NCBI GenBank assembly: GCA_015680685.1
Contig: MNCI01003549.1
Coordinates: forward strand, 1,118 to 65,117
Direction: 5' to 3'
Origin: Gnetum montanum
Lineage: Eukaryota > Streptophyta > Gnetopsida > Gnetales > Gnetaceae
DNA: 64,000 nucleotides
Shown here piece after piece: positions 20,385-32,232 of this stretch. The notes below the pieces were generated by a model that was given only the letters and a program-made list of their open reading frames with translations, was not told where the DNA came from and ran no database searches. Every line of letters starts with the position of its first letter. The first letter of the stretch is position 1. The position numbers and the translations under genes were made by a program.

Positions 20385-23013
20385 TGTTACATCCCTCCTA
20401 GACACATTAGGTATGGCCATATGATTATGATTTCTGAATTATGTGTGTTGTCTTGGTGAGTTATGAGGAACGACTTAGCTTATTGTAATTACACTTTATA
20501 TGTTATGATTATAATGTCTTTACATGCTTAACTAACTTGATTATGTACACTAGCCCTATGTGATATGTTAGACAGGTGATGTTGTTGGCAGGGAGGTTGG
20601 GTTGGGGTACAAGAGCACCTATTCGGTATGTCTTTATGCTTCATGTGTGATTTCAGCCTTTATGCATTTGAACTATAGCGCTATGTTGTGTGATGCTTGG
20701 GTGTGATTTTGGCACATGAAAGTGTAGAACATTTGATAAGAATCCTGTAGGTTCAAACGGATTTTAATTTGGAGTGTGTTTGTTATGAATTATAAATTAT
20801 GAAAATATTGCCTCAAAAAAATAATAAAGAATTCAAAAGTAAAAGTAAAACGTCAACTCAACTTCAAGAAAAGAAGCGCATCCTTGTTTTTTTGTTGAAC
20901 AAAAAGCATATAGTAAAAAGTATAGTTTATATTTTTGTTTTTTCCCTACCCGCCACTACTTACCCATAGAAATTTGGGTTTTGTGTTTACGTTTTTTTTC
21001 TAAGAAAACAGAAATGAACAAGAGCTTGTTTTTTTTTTTATTCAGTTTTCTTTTCTATCTTTGTCTTTTCTACACTTTTTCTAAATTTTGAGCTTCGTGG
21101 GTGGATTTTTCTCTACTTTGAACTGGGATTGTTGCGATCGTATCTACATGGTGTAGAATTTGTTTGGAGCAAAATGGAGTCATGCCAAAATTTTGAGGGT
21201 TTTTTGCTTGTTTTTTCTACCACACCAATTTTAATTGGTAGGTTGTCTTTACCTTTTTTTTTTAGTGTATATGATCATACAATATAGGCATGTTATTTTG
21301 CATATTTTTTTGAAATTGTACGGTTTTGGTTATGGATTGTTTATTAATATATATGTGATGTATGATATGATGTGGACTTGTGCAATATGATCTGTGATGT
21401 TAATGAGATTGGCATGGTAGAAATATTATATTTTAGGGGCCGATTGTGGCATGGGAGTTTCAATAATCACTAGATGTAATTAAACATTTTTAATTATTAT
21501 TTTATTAATCAAACTTTGAATGCACATAACTCGACTTCCAAAAGAGTCTAATTTAGGTGAAATTAGTGTTGTTAGGATCGTCTTGGAAGTACTTACTAAT
21601 CATGGAATTGGTTCTCTTTGAGCATATATCATTTTGGAGGTTATTATAATAGTCATTTTTATGAAATTACACGTAGTTCAAGAAACATGGTTGTGGCACA
21701 AACTTTTGTTTTGTCGTGGTATGGTTTTCATGGAGTGAATGTGATTGTTAGGGATGGATATATGTGGTCATGTTATATTGGGTTTGCTTATTTTGTGCTT
21801 GCGACCTATGGTGGTTTAAGCTAGCCAAGATTTGTACATGTCTTTGCGACAACGCTTATGATGGTCATTGGTGGGTGGTGCTAGCATGAGCATGTGTACC
21901 AAATGGTGATGAGGCATCGTGGAGGTAGTATGGATTGACCCCCACTATGATGCCTCAATGAGGCTCTTATCTCAATCCTCATCCTAAGAGTGGGAGAGCA
22001 TAGGTGTGTTCATCCTCTATGGTTGGTATGTGACATAGGTGTGTGCATCCCTATCGCCAGCTCTCTAGAAGGCTAGCAGTTGTGGGTCACAAGTTGATGG
22101 ACCCTAGCACCGATTGGATAAATAAAAGACCTACAAGAAATGGCTATTTATGAGTACTCATGGCAACATTTGACATGCTACACTGAGTGTGGATATGCTA
22201 GCAACCACAAGGGCTATGTATATGACAGTGTCAATTTGTTAGTCATAGCGCTAATAATATATCTTATGATTGAATTATGGTTGTGTGGGTCATGGATTGT
22301 TTAATGGTATAGTGTACGTATGATGACATGGACATAATAGTGGAAAGGCATGTGATGTGCTGTAATGAATAGATGATAGATTATGTCGGACCGTGGCTTT
22401 ATCTGTGATTGTATAATAGCCATCTATCCTCTTCGATAATGATTATGCCAGTGTTATATGTGATATGGTGTGTGTGTCCATGTGTTACTCTTAACATGCA
22501 CAAGACTAATATTTGATGCAAGTTGTCTTGTACCCCACTCCTCTCCTCTAGTGCAATACTTGTGGAGCCTCTAGTAGGGGAAGTGTAAAGGTTTCCCACT
22601 CAGTTGTATATTGACTTTATTTAATTATAGGTGAAAGTCGTAGGAGCGTAGACGAGCATAGAGAGGGAGAGTAGAGGGGAAAATCTTCAAGGCTTGGTTT
22701 ACTGTATATTTCCATGTAGAGGAATATGGACTATTTATAATTGTATAAAACTCTTTGTACTCTTATATATGTGATGATGATGTTATGTGTTTTTGTATCT
22801 TGTAAGAATAGTGCAGATTTTTGGTTTATGTAGAGATATTTAGTTTTCTCATTGTAATGTATGTGTAGGTTTTGGTGTGGCATGAAATCTTGTGTAGTTT
22901 GACCTTCCTTAATATAACATACACTTCATTAGTTTTTAATTTATCATGCTTCCGTTATAAGATTACTAGTGATCTTAGGCATCACCTTGCCCTAGCTAGG
23001 GTGGGGTGTTACA
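20385..23013. mobile_element. Solo LTR (2.6 kb) of a Ty3/gypsy element, inside the copia element
   Basis: It starts TGTTACATCCC and ends GGGGTGTTACA. These are imperfect inverted termini of the TGTAACACCC...GGGTGTTACA type common in Ty3/gypsy (especially chromovirus) LTRs. It is flanked by AAGAT (20380-20384) and AAGAC (23014-23018), a 5-bp TSD with one change. Copia RT/RNase H coding reads up to both sides. No coding region or second LTR lies within the 2629 bp. Short ORFs inside (for example 21618-21824) look random. Confidence 0.8.
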
Positions 23014-23018
23014 AAGAC

Positions 23019-24060
23019 TTTTGGTATCTAAGGACTCTATTAATAGCTTCCATACAACTACATCTTGGTGTGTGCATGAATTGGCTAATGAGAATAACAA
23101 CATATGCAATGTTAGGCCTAGTGATTGTTAAGTAGATGAGCTTTTCCACAAGCTGTTGGAACTGCCCAACATCTTTTAGAGATTCTCCACCTGTTGTACC
23201 AAGTTTGTGATGTACATTAATAGGAGTACTTATTGTCTTGTCAGCCAATTTTTCTGTTTCCCTGAACCTGCCTAAAACATACTTTATCTGACATATGAAG
23301 ATATCCTTTTTTTACATTGCAATCTCAATGCCCAAGAAATATTTTAGATTGTCAGGGTCTTTAATGTCAAATTTTTGAAAGAGATAGTTTTAGAGGTTTG
23401 AGATCTTTGCCTTGTCATTTCTTGTCATAATAATATCATCAACATATATTAAAATAATCGAAGTGGTTGGTTGATTCTTGTCTCTTGATTAATACGGATG
23501 AATTTGTAGAACTTTTAGAAAAACTAGCATTCATGAGGGTGGTGCTAAGTTTTGCATACCAAGCACAAGGTGATTGCTTTAATCCATATAGGGCCTTTTT
23601 TAGTTTACAAACTAATCCAACTTCTTTTTCCTATGGATGACCTAGAGGAAGGGTCATATAAACTTGTTCTTCGGGATCACCTTGTAAGAAGGCGTTCTTG
23701 ACATGCATTTCGTATAGAGGACAGTCTTGATTGACAGCAATGGAGAGATGGGCTCATACAGTATTCATCTTTGCCATTGGGGTAAATGTTTTATTGTAGT
23801 CAGTTTCATGTGTTTGGGTAAATCCCTTTGCAACAAGTTGGGTTTTATGTCTTTCTATGGATCCATCAGTGTGAAATTTTCTTTTAAATGTCCGTATGCA
23901 ATCAAGAAGTTTCTTTCCCTTGGGTAATCCAACAATTTCCCAAGTATTATTCCTGTCAAGTACTTCAAGGTCACCCTTTATGGCTCTCATCCACATAGGT
24001 TGAGAGATTGTTTCTTGATATGTATAGATTCTTGGCTGCTGAATATGAGCTTACAAATGC
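23019..24060 (-). pseudogene. Copia reverse transcriptase and start of RNase H
   Basis: On the minus strand the RT starts with '[18 protein letters not shown]', then '[19 protein letters not shown]' and '[10 protein letters not shown]' (23754-23996). The catalytic block [12 protein letters not shown] is readable near 23420-23455, so YVDD is kept. 'LIYLTITRPNIAYVV' and 'AINRVLRYQKSL' (23009-23140) end at the LTR insertion. Frame shifts separate these blocks. RT copies the element RNA to cDNA. Confidence 0.8.
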
Positions 24061-24314
24061 AAGATAACTTGGGGAAACATGATAATAGCTTATATGATTT
24101 TCAATTGGATAAGTAGAAGCATGAAATGGAATGAAATCTTTGAATTTGGAAGGACGATAAGAGATGCAACTGGACCTGCATAGATGAGATGGATCTGGAG
24201 TGGGTAGGACAACAGTGCTTCCTTCTTGGCTATTGTCTTCTTCTGCTACATGGACTTCTTCATTTTCTTCTGTATGGCTGCAATTATTGATTTTAATTAT
24301 TATATTATATATTC

Positions 24315-25120
24315 CTAACTATGGTAGCATGGTACTTGGAGAAGGCTCTTCTTGCTAATTACTTTTATTGTTTCTTTTACCTTGTCATGAAAATAAATCT
24401 CACTTTCAGAAAATTGAACATCCCTTGATACATAGAGTTTTTTAACTTCAGGATCATAGCACTTGTTCCCCTTTTTAAGGAAGAATAACCAAGGAAAACA
24501 CACTTCCTAGCACAGCTACTAAGTATGTCACGATCTTTTTTATAGACATAGGCAATGCATCCAAATACATGTAAATGTGACAAATTATAGGCGATGCACC
24601 CAAATACATGTAAATGTGACAAATTAACTTATCTTCCTTTTAAAATTTCCACGGGGAACCTACCTTTGAGAATTCTGCTTGAAGGTAATTAATAAGATAA
24701 CATGCAATTAGGACAGTTGCAGACAAATAAAACTTTGGAATGTTAGTCTGAAACATTAAAGATCTTGTGACTTCAAGAATGTCTATTCTTTCTCTTGGTA
24801 ACCCCATTTTGTTCTGGGATTCCAATGAGAGATGTCTGAGGTAAGATGCCATGATCAATAAGGTAAGTAGTAAAATCTTTGTTCAAGAATTCAGTTCTAT
24901 TGTCTGATCTAAATACTTTAATTTTGACATCATATTGATTACACACTGAATTATGAAACTTTTTTAAAAAGAAGAACACATCAGATTTGGATCTTAAAAA
25001 TTAAATCCAAGTGAAGTGTGACCAATCATCTATAAATGAGACAAAGTATTTGAATCCATTATAGGAAAGAATTAGGGCAGGACCCAAACATCTGAGTGGA
25101 TTAGACTAAATGGGCTCTCA
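24315..25120 (-). pseudogene. Copia integrase core and C-terminus
   Basis: On the minus strand: 'LIHSDVW' and 'GFKYFVSFIDDWSHFTW' (about 25010-25110), 'FRSDNRTEFLNKDF' (24870-24915, second catalytic Asp), and 'GIPEQNGVTKRKNRH' (24773-24820, with Lys where the catalytic Glu of ER-KNRH is expected). Then 'HVFGCIAYV' and 'ARKCVFLGYSSLKRG' (24470-24600), which are typical of the copia integrase C-terminal region. A 60-bp direct duplication ('gcgatgcacccaaatacatgtaaatgtgacaaatta') lies at 24549-24625. Confidence 0.75.
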
Positions 25121-25880
25121 GAAGGTTTGTGGATTGAGGAAATGATAACCTGGGCTATTTTAAAAAATCGCAGACTTCACAACCTTGGAATCTTGGATAC
25201 TTTAAGGAGAGAAATAAAGATGTTAGCTCCTTTTCAGAGGGATGCCATGCATCCTATGCCACAGGTGATGATAATTTGCTTCAGTTTGTCTGATTGTAAA
25301 TGCTTTTCTCTGATTAAACAAGTATAAATCTTCATGCATGTGTCCTTCACCAATCTTTATTCCTGTGGCCCTATTCTGAAAGATTACAAATTCCAGTGAG
25401 AAAATAACATTACAATTCAGACGTTTGATAATTTTGTTGACATAATAGATTTGAAAAAAAATAAACGGATGAACAGGACATCAGAATTTTGCTAATTAGA
25501 AAAGAAATTAGTTTTCCCAATGCCTTGTACCATACATGAGGAGCCATCGGCAATAGATACATATTGATTACTGATGGATTCTTTAAGTTCTTATAAGAGA
25601 TTTGGATCCCTGGTTATATGGTCAGTGGCTCCAGAATCTATGATCCAAAGGGGGGTATTAGAACAGGACATGAGAGCAAAACTGTTACCTGATCCTTGTT
25701 AGAGCTTAAAAGAGTTAGAGGAGGATGTAGTTTCAGACTTACTGAGATGCTGGATAATCCAGGTCAACTGATCAATGGGGATTATGATATTCGATGAAGC
25801 AACTTGTGCAGTAGGTCTACTGGTTTCTTATGATAGCCAAAGATGAGGGATGTTTCAAACTCATAAATTTTCTTAGGCTT
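25121..25880 (-). pseudogene. Copia protease and GAG-pre-integrase region
   Basis: The protease is seen as 'PLWIIDSGATDHITRDPNLL' near 25590-25660, with the catalytic DSG intact. The GAG-pre-integrase block 'LWHRM-G' near 25230-25260 and a 'CEVCDFFKI'-like zinc motif (with frame shift) near 25160 follow on the minus strand. A short piece of gag tail may extend to 25880. Confidence 0.65.
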
Positions 25881-26275
25881 GGATTTTCAATTTTTCCCTT
25901 AGCCTCTTAGGCTTTTTCTATTTTGATTTTGTCTTCTTTTTTTAAAAAAACTTTTGATTACAATTTTGTTTATATTTTTTTATTTTCAATTATGATTTTG
26001 TTTGTGTTTTTTTCTTTAGCCTCTTAGGCTTCTTTGATTCCAATTTTGTCTTCTTCCTTTTTAATTATGATTTTGTTTGCATTTTTTCCTTATATTTCTT
26101 TGATTCTGATTTTGTTCTTTTTTTAAAAAAACTTTGCTTCTTGATTATTATTGATTATGATTTTGTTTGCATTTTTCCTTATATTTCTTTGATTCTGATT
26201 TTGTTCCTTTTTTAAAAAAAAAACTTTGGTTCTTCATTATGATTGATTATGATTTTGTTTGCATTTTTTTTCTTA
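25881..26275. repeat. T-rich minisatellite
   Basis: Two units of about 95 bp ('gattatgattttgtttgcattttt...' through 'ttaaaaaaactttg') at about 26060-26150 and 26155-26245 are nearly identical, with more diverged units to the left (25900-26050). It has replaced or cut the gag part of the copia element. Confidence 0.75.
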
Positions 26276-26426
26276 CACTTATTTAATAAGTAGTTGTCTT
26301 GTAATGTAACAGGCTGTAGACATAGCACCAACAACATTACTTTTTGACAAAAGTCAAAGAAGATGGTAGGGGTTTAGATAGCTCTAACTACTAGTGGTAC
26401 TATACAGTACTCTACTTGTTGAGTCT

Positions 26427-26850
26427 TGTTAGGTGACCCTCTGGAAAGAGCTCTATAGCAAAATACCTAGTACAAAGGGCTTGGGCCAAGCATCTTCTAA
26501 CCCAAAAGAGAAAACTCAAATAGACTTCATGTTTAATTGGAGATGTAGACTTGCCCAAGTGATTGGCATGACATTGATTTTCAGAAAAGCAACAGCCAAA
26601 CAACCAATCTTGTTCTTGGGAGCTCATACTTAAGTTATTCTCCACTCACTCACTTGGGTAACTCACTTTTTACCTTCTAGAGTCATTGTTGCTCCTCGCT
26701 TTTAAGGGCCTGGGTTATCTGTTCCCTACCCATAGGGGTTTCCTATGCAATGATGAAGTACATAGGATTAGGAAAATTCTAAAATACGAAACCAAAGAAA
26801 GTAACCTCAATAGGGCTAAAAGATAATATAATAAAGAAGGTAACTTCAAT
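26427..26850 (+). repeat. Inverted repeat, left arm (around ankyrin fragment)
   Basis: From 'cttgttaggtgaccctctggaaagagct' at the outer end through 'aaagataatataata' at the inner end, the sequence aligns with the reverse complement of 27810-28215. Shared text includes 'gtacaaagggcttgggc' and 'ttccctaccc-tag'. The ends point outwards like terminal inverted repeats. Confidence 0.7.
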
Positions 26851-27229
26851 AGAACCAACACTACATACAAGTACAGGGTGCATGAACCTTAATACAAGGC
26901 AAAAGTCCATTGATTTCCTTAACCCACAATGTAAGTAACTCAATTAAGCAATTAGCTAGAGCAAAGGTAGCTTACCATGATACAAACTTCGGGTAACAGA
27001 TACTCTCTGCGAAGGTAACCTCCTCTCCTTAATACAAGGATTTTACGCGGGAAAATTTTCTATTCACAACAATATAATAACTGCCATACAGAAGAGGGAT
27101 TCAGTAGAAGAGAGAATGATGATCGAACATTATGAAATGAAAACTACACAACGTTTCGGTCCAAATCTCACTATACATAGTTCGAAGGGCTTATAATGCT
27201 AACTTGCTAATATTGCCCTCCAATGTGTG
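26851..27229. other. Unassigned AT-rich segment inside the inverted repeat
   Basis: No coding similarity was found. Short recurrences of 'aaggtaac' and 'cttaatacaagg' occur at 26829, 26890 and 27020-27045. Confidence 0.35.
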
Positions 27230-27470
27230 CCAAACTTTAATAATGGATGGGAAAAAATTCCATCAATTTCATTCTGGAATTAAGTCAGTCACCAGAAATT
27301 TACGAACGCAACTGTTTCAGCGGATACGAAGAAAAACAAATTAAACCCACCGAAAATTAAAACAGGCAAAAGTGTCAGTCTCAGAAAATCTAACGACTCC
27401 TTAATCTGCCTGCTTTCGAAACAAAGATCGAACACTATAACATGAAAGACCAGAAATGATAAGCATGAGC
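27230..27470 (-). repeat. Second partner of inverted-duplication arm 2
   Basis: Its reverse complement aligns with 30450-30670, for example 'ttttgc-tgttttaattttc', 'aatttgtttt-cttc-atcc-ctg' and 'aatttatggaattttttccc'. It sits just upstream of the ankyrin exon, so the aligned part of arm 2 could be flanking DNA of a duplicated ankyrin gene. Confidence 0.6.
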
Positions 27471-27511
27471 TAAAGAAATTGGCATCCAGTGCAGACAGTG
27501 CAGGGAATTAG

Positions 27512-27700
27512 CCAATCCATATAGCAGCCAGGAGAGGCAATTTGGATGCTGTCAAGTTGCTTCTGGAGAAATTTCCACGAGGAAAGCCACTGAAGCAGGG
27601 AAGAAATGCCCTGCATATTGCCCTTGAACACAAAAACGAGAAGACTAAGTTGTCATCTGCTCAAGCAGAAGGGGTGGGAATATTTGTCGCTAGCACCTAA
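27512..27700 (+). pseudogene. Ankyrin-repeat exon fragment
   Basis: An open segment from 27512 to the TAA at 27698-27700 reads 'PIHIAARRGNLDAVKLLLEK' and, after a short linker, 'GRNALHIALEHKNEKTKL'. These are two ankyrin half-repeats with the usual PLHxAARxGxxxxVxxLL and GxxALHxA signatures. Ankyrin repeats mediate protein-protein contacts; in plants such exons often belong to ACD6-like membrane proteins, but no membrane part is visible here. There is no start codon and a TAG precedes it at 27509. A C-terminal tail ('VGIFVAST') ends in a stop. It lies in the loop of an inverted repeat (arms at 26427-26850 and 27810-28215). It is either a relic of a host gene or a captured exon. Confidence 0.7.
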
Positions 27701-27809
27701 TCAGAGATTATAAAAATTCAATATTGAGTGTCAGACTAAAAATAAAAATTCAAATTACAAAAGCAAAGAAGCAGAACAGAAACTCCAAAACAACAAAAAG
27801 GAAATTTAA

Positions 27810-28215
27810 AAAAAAATTCAATTTCAGTTTCATTATATTATCTTTATCTTTGTTGAAGGTAAGCTCTTTAGTTTTGTAGTTTCAAAATTTTGTTGATCCT
27901 AGGTACTTCTCCATTGCATAGGAAGTTCCTATGGGGTAGGGAATGAACAAGCCTTCAGGTGGGCCCTTAAGGCAAGGAATGATAGTGACAATAATACAAA
28001 AAGAGTGAGTTGCCCCAAGTAAGTGAGCCTAGCATAACTTTAGGATGAGCTTCTAAGTGTCGTGTGAGTCACTTAGACAAATCTACATCTCTAATAACCA
28101 CCAAGTCCTTTTCAAGTTTTCTCTTTTGGCTTAGAAGATGCCTAGCCCAAGCCCTTTGTACCAAGCCTCCCAATATAAAGTTCTCTCTATGAGGTCACCT
28201 AACAAGATTTTGTAA
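27810..28215 (-). repeat. Inverted repeat, right arm
   Basis: This is the reverse-complement partner of 26427-26850. The outer end 'ggtcacctaacaag' lies at 28194-28207. No clear TSD is seen outside the arms. Confidence 0.7.
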
Positions 28216-29369
28216 CTGGAGTGCCATGGCCATACTACATTATACCATTGGAGGTTAGACAAGGTCTAATTTGCTTACAAGTTACCTTGCCTTTAGGTGT
28301 AGAATGCTAGTTACACCAAATTGAGAGGATGGATTAGGAAGCCAATTTTGGTTCTTCTAGTGTAGTGGGCTCTTTATTTAAGAAAGGCTAGTGAAAGCAA
28401 TGGAGCCTCTAAAGCTTATCATTAATACTTCTATCATACAAATTACTATTAATGCCAAGAACATGTCATCAAGCCAACAAACTATCAAAATTTTGGGCAA
28501 TGCCCAAACTTTGTCTTTGTTCTTTTTCCATCCCTCCATTATCATTTAAATGTTAGAGCTTTTATGTTTTAAAACTATCTACCAAAAAAGGCTAAAAAGC
28601 TAAAGAAATGTAGAAGAAAAATAGCTAGAAAACCTTTAAAAAGCATAGTTTTATACTAAAATATAAAGGAAAGAGGAGAAAGGTTTGTCCCACATGAGAG
28701 GGAGCTGTAAATCCTCTCTACTTCTCAAGCTATAAATTAAGGCCAATGGCCTCTCTTGTACAATGAATGAAGCACAACATTTGAGCAATGAAGGGAAGAT
28801 GTCTCTCCTTAAGCTTTTCTTCCTTCTTTCATGCTCCATCTTCTATCCTTTTGAGAGGATGTTTTAGTTTCTTCAAGCTCCATGAACAGCATCCTTGCAT
28901 TATGTTGCCCAAATTTTATGTTGAGCTACCCATTATTGAAGAATGTCAATTTCCTTCTAAATCTAAACTACTGTGGCCTTCATCATATTTACTTCATTGT
29001 AACTAGACCATGACTTGTGATTTGCACAAAGTTCAAACTATAACCTATGGTTAACTTGTGGTATGCACAATAAATAAAATGATTCTATTTTGACCCACCC
29101 CAACTAATGATCATAACAATTTGAATGTAGGAGTATAGGGCAATAGATTTTTAGTTTCAGAGGCCACCATGACCCTTGGTCAAGCAACCACAAGCATCAC
29201 AACTCATGGTTACATCAAAATAGTTTAGAAGGTCGAGATCGACAAAGTAGTAGTTGTAGCTATACAAATAAGCATCAACACCTTTAGCTATAGAAATATG
29301 GAGGCAAGCAAATTTATAGGTGGTTGTATTTCCCAAACAAGAAAAATTTTAGCATTTAACTAGCTTTAG
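28216..29369. other. Non-coding region with a possible solo LTR
   Basis: 28551-29068 runs from TGTTAGAG to GTATGCACA. It contains 'tataaattaaggcc' (28730) followed by a pyrimidine-rich leader, like a copia LTR promoter. The flanking TTAAA and ATAAA differ by one base. There is no second copy to compare, so this is tentative. The rest shows nothing I can assign. Confidence 0.3.
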
Positions 29370-30670
29370 ATCTTAAGTGATAGAGAAATCACCATTAAGT
29401 AAGTAATGCTAACATGTTCTTTTTGATATCTACTATAATTTATTTTATTGAGCAAAAACTGTAGCATTGTTTATATAATAGAGATTTTTTAGCCCTATTT
29501 TAACTATTTATATATTATATAAATAAGTATGAGATGATAATTTTTGCTCATTTATAATAAACAAATTTCCAAATAGTATTTTTGCCTTGTTTTTTGTTCG
29601 CGCAATGTTGCACTTTGTTAAAACTTAAAATATATAGCTTATAATTTGCAGATTGTGAATATTCCATTAAAGTTCTATATAAGTTAGATGTTCTGAGTAT
29701 ATATAGTAAATAGTTTAAGATTTAACATCTCGTTATTTTTCATTGCATATTTATTTAAATTTAATCCTAGTCTAATGACTTATTCTTCTACCTACGTTTG
29801 AGCTTGCAAGTAAAACTCCTCTTTGCTCCTCACTTGTAAAGGATCTGAGGCTACTGGCTTGTATGGCTCATACTGTTTACATGTTGATATTTGACAGAAG
29901 ATGAAGTCCTTGAAATCCCCTTGAGAGAGATCCCGCTGAAGAATAATACCTGAAATGGGAGCCAGAAGATTTTATCTTTTAACCTGGAGAAAGAAATTAG
30001 ACTTTCTATTTATTCTGAAGCAAAGTCCTTGGTATGTTTCATTATCGCTCACCGCCGTGTGTGTCAAGTGCCAACATATTATTTAGCTTGTGAACAAAGA
30101 AAGACCTTCATATTTTGCCTTTGCATAATTAACTGATCAGTTTATCTTTTAAGTTTGTGAAGAACCCTTAAGATTGGATGACAGTATTTTGTTCGTTTCA
30201 GCCGTTCGATTGATTAGTATGATGCAGTGACTTAAAGATGGTTCCATCCAGAAAAGTCATCCATATCATTTATTTTAATTATCTATGTGATTCAGAGAAT
30301 GTCTTTATGCTTAATAATAAATGCGCGAAATGAAAATATTCAAGATTTGAAGCGAAAATACATATTTTGTCGGAACGCCTCGAACAATCATTCCATTACG
30401 TTTTCCTGTTACTAGCCAGGATGTTGGTGTCCAATTCCACCAGCATTCCCGGGTTTTCATCTTATAATGTTCAATCTCTGTTTTTGAAATATTTTCTCAA
30501 GATGAAACTGAAAAAATGTATGTTTACCGTTTTGCTTTAATTTTCACCGGTGTTAATTTGTTTTCTTGAATCCACTGGCAGTGTTTACGTTGCTAAATTT
30601 CTAGTTACTAACATTATTCCATAAGTGAAATTTATGGAAATTTTTTTCTTCCGTGATTATTAAATTTTTG
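29370..30670 (+). repeat. Inverted duplication, arm 2
   Basis: 29370-30490 pairs with 17255-18500 (inverted). 30450-30670 pairs with 27230-27470 (inverted). The partner pieces are therefore in a different order on the other strand, so the event was not one simple inversion. No open frame or TE protein was seen. Confidence 0.65.
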
Positions 30671-31140
30671 GTTCTTTAATGTGGTTTAGATGTTTTTCCC
30701 CCAAAGATAGTTTCAATGAGGAGGCCTATCCCAACTAGCATATAAATAAGCCCTTAAAGACTACAATTGCTAATTTAAGACCTATATTGTAACGGATAGT
30801 TTTTGCTTCCTCTTTTCTTTGAGTTTTTGACCATTGAATTAGTGCTGAACTCATAATTTTTGCACTTAGGGGTGGTTGTTCTTACTTTGATTTCTCAAGG
30901 AAGTTATGGACTTGCACTTAGCGGTGGTTGTTCTTACATTGATTTATCAAAAGGAAGTTGCAGATTTGATACTTACCATTTGTTATAGGTGTGATAATAG
31001 TGGAGTAACTTTGTGCTAGAATATCCTTACAATTGATCACTACTACTTTGCTGCAATACCTATCTCCACTTATAAGCATTGAATGAGTCACAATTATCCT
31101 ACTCTCTCCATTTGACATTTGTGTTTGCTTACTAATGTGG
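30671..31140. other. Unassigned DNA with a 52-bp tandem duplication
   Basis: 'tgcacttaggggtggttgttcttactttgatttctcaaggaagtt' at about 30861-30906 is repeated at about 30912-30959. No gene was seen up to the LTR at 31141. Confidence 0.45.
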
Positions 31141-32072
31141 TGATGAAGCATCAAAGCGTTGTGTCGATGGGCCCCTGTTGACGTGGTGTTGTCCCATCAA
31201 TGGGGCCACGTCAACGTAGCGTTTGTTGCATTTATGAAGGCTCGTCGATGGGGTCGCATCAACGTAGCGTTTGCTACATTTATGAAGCCTTGTTGACACA
31301 ACTCCACAATAGTCTATATATACACACTCACCCACCATGTTTATGGCAAGTCTTATCATAGTTGTAGCGGAGCTTTTGCAGTTTTGTCATTTGAATATTC
31401 TTTTGAGTGCTTGTAGTAGAAGTCAGAAAGTGTATGGATCTTTATTCGAGCATTGATGTACCTACGTACAGCAGTGTAAATGACAATAAAGATGAGCCTT
31501 TTAATAAACCTTGTAGCACTTGTAAATAGATTAATTAATTATTTATGCATTTAATGTTTTATGCGATTTCCCTTAATGTTTTAAGTAATTAAATAATTAG
31601 TTAGGCTAAACTAAGCTAGATTAAGTAGCGATTAATTAAGCACATAAGTATGACCACTTCGAGCATACGATTGATGTTTGGTAATCCCAGTAATGCTTAA
31701 CATTTGGTAACCCAGTAGCGTTAAACGTGTTCAAGATGTGTATGGCAAGTGGGAATGAATGCTTATGTTAGGAGTAGTTAGGTGTAGTTAGTTAGATTAA
31801 ATTAGCAATTGATTACTTCATTCCTTCCATCCTTTGGTTTAAGCACCCAAAACATAAAACATAAAAATAATAAAAATCATGTGCCTCAATTACACTTAAC
31901 CATACCTTTGCATATCACAAGTATAATTGGAAAAACAATGAATAATTGTTAGGGCAATTTCACTTTTTAGAGACTAATGTACTGGAAGATAAAATCCACA
32001 AAATTTGATCGGATTGTACGTGAATGCTTAGTGATTCGTATAGTTGAGCATAGGGATACTCACTCCTCATCA
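31141..32072 (+). mobile_element. Element B: 5' LTR
   Basis: It runs from TGATGAAGC to CTCATCA, 932 bp. Palindromic 'gatgggg-c-ccatc'-type and 'cgtcaacgtagcg' repeats lie upstream of a TATATATA box (31315-31322). A primer binding site follows two bases downstream, which identifies it as the 5' LTR. Homologous to 15292-16187 and to 41361-42305 reversed. Confidence 0.85.
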
Positions 32073-32073
32073 T

Positions 32074-32091
32074 TGATGCCATTGCCAAGGA
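32074..32091 (+). other. Element B: primer binding site, tRNA-Asp type
   Basis: TGATGCCATTGCCAAGGA compares with the tRNA-Asp-type site TGGCGCCGTTGCCGGGGA known from Athila elements. 13 of 18 bases match, and all five differences are G-to-A or C-to-T changes. This supports the lineage call and methylation-driven decay. Confidence 0.7.
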
Positions 32092-32232
32092 TTATTTTTG
32101 TTTAAAACGTGCACTATCTAGCTATAATGAAAATCATTAACATCATTGGATGAACCTTAAGGTTAAAAATCATTCTAAAAATAAATATAATATAATAATT
32201 TAAGCACATTGATAACTTATTTTAATTATAGA

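Larger units (their letters stand above)
19375..25880 (-). mobile_element. Ty1/copia element, decayed, 5'-truncated, split by a solo LTR
   Basis: On the minus strand the order is protease (about 25700), GAG-pre-integrase, integrase, RT and RNase H, then PPT and a 3' LTR ending at about 19375. That is the copia order (integrase before RT). The 5' LTR and most of gag are not found: coding similarity stops at about 25880, where a minisatellite begins. The RNase H region is interrupted by a Ty3-type solo LTR at 20385-23013. Confidence 0.8.

Noticed and set aside
28551-29068. Complete solo copia LTR
   Set aside because: TG...CA ends and TATA text are suggestive, but the flanking pentamers differ and no second copy is present, so it is kept only as a tentative note.
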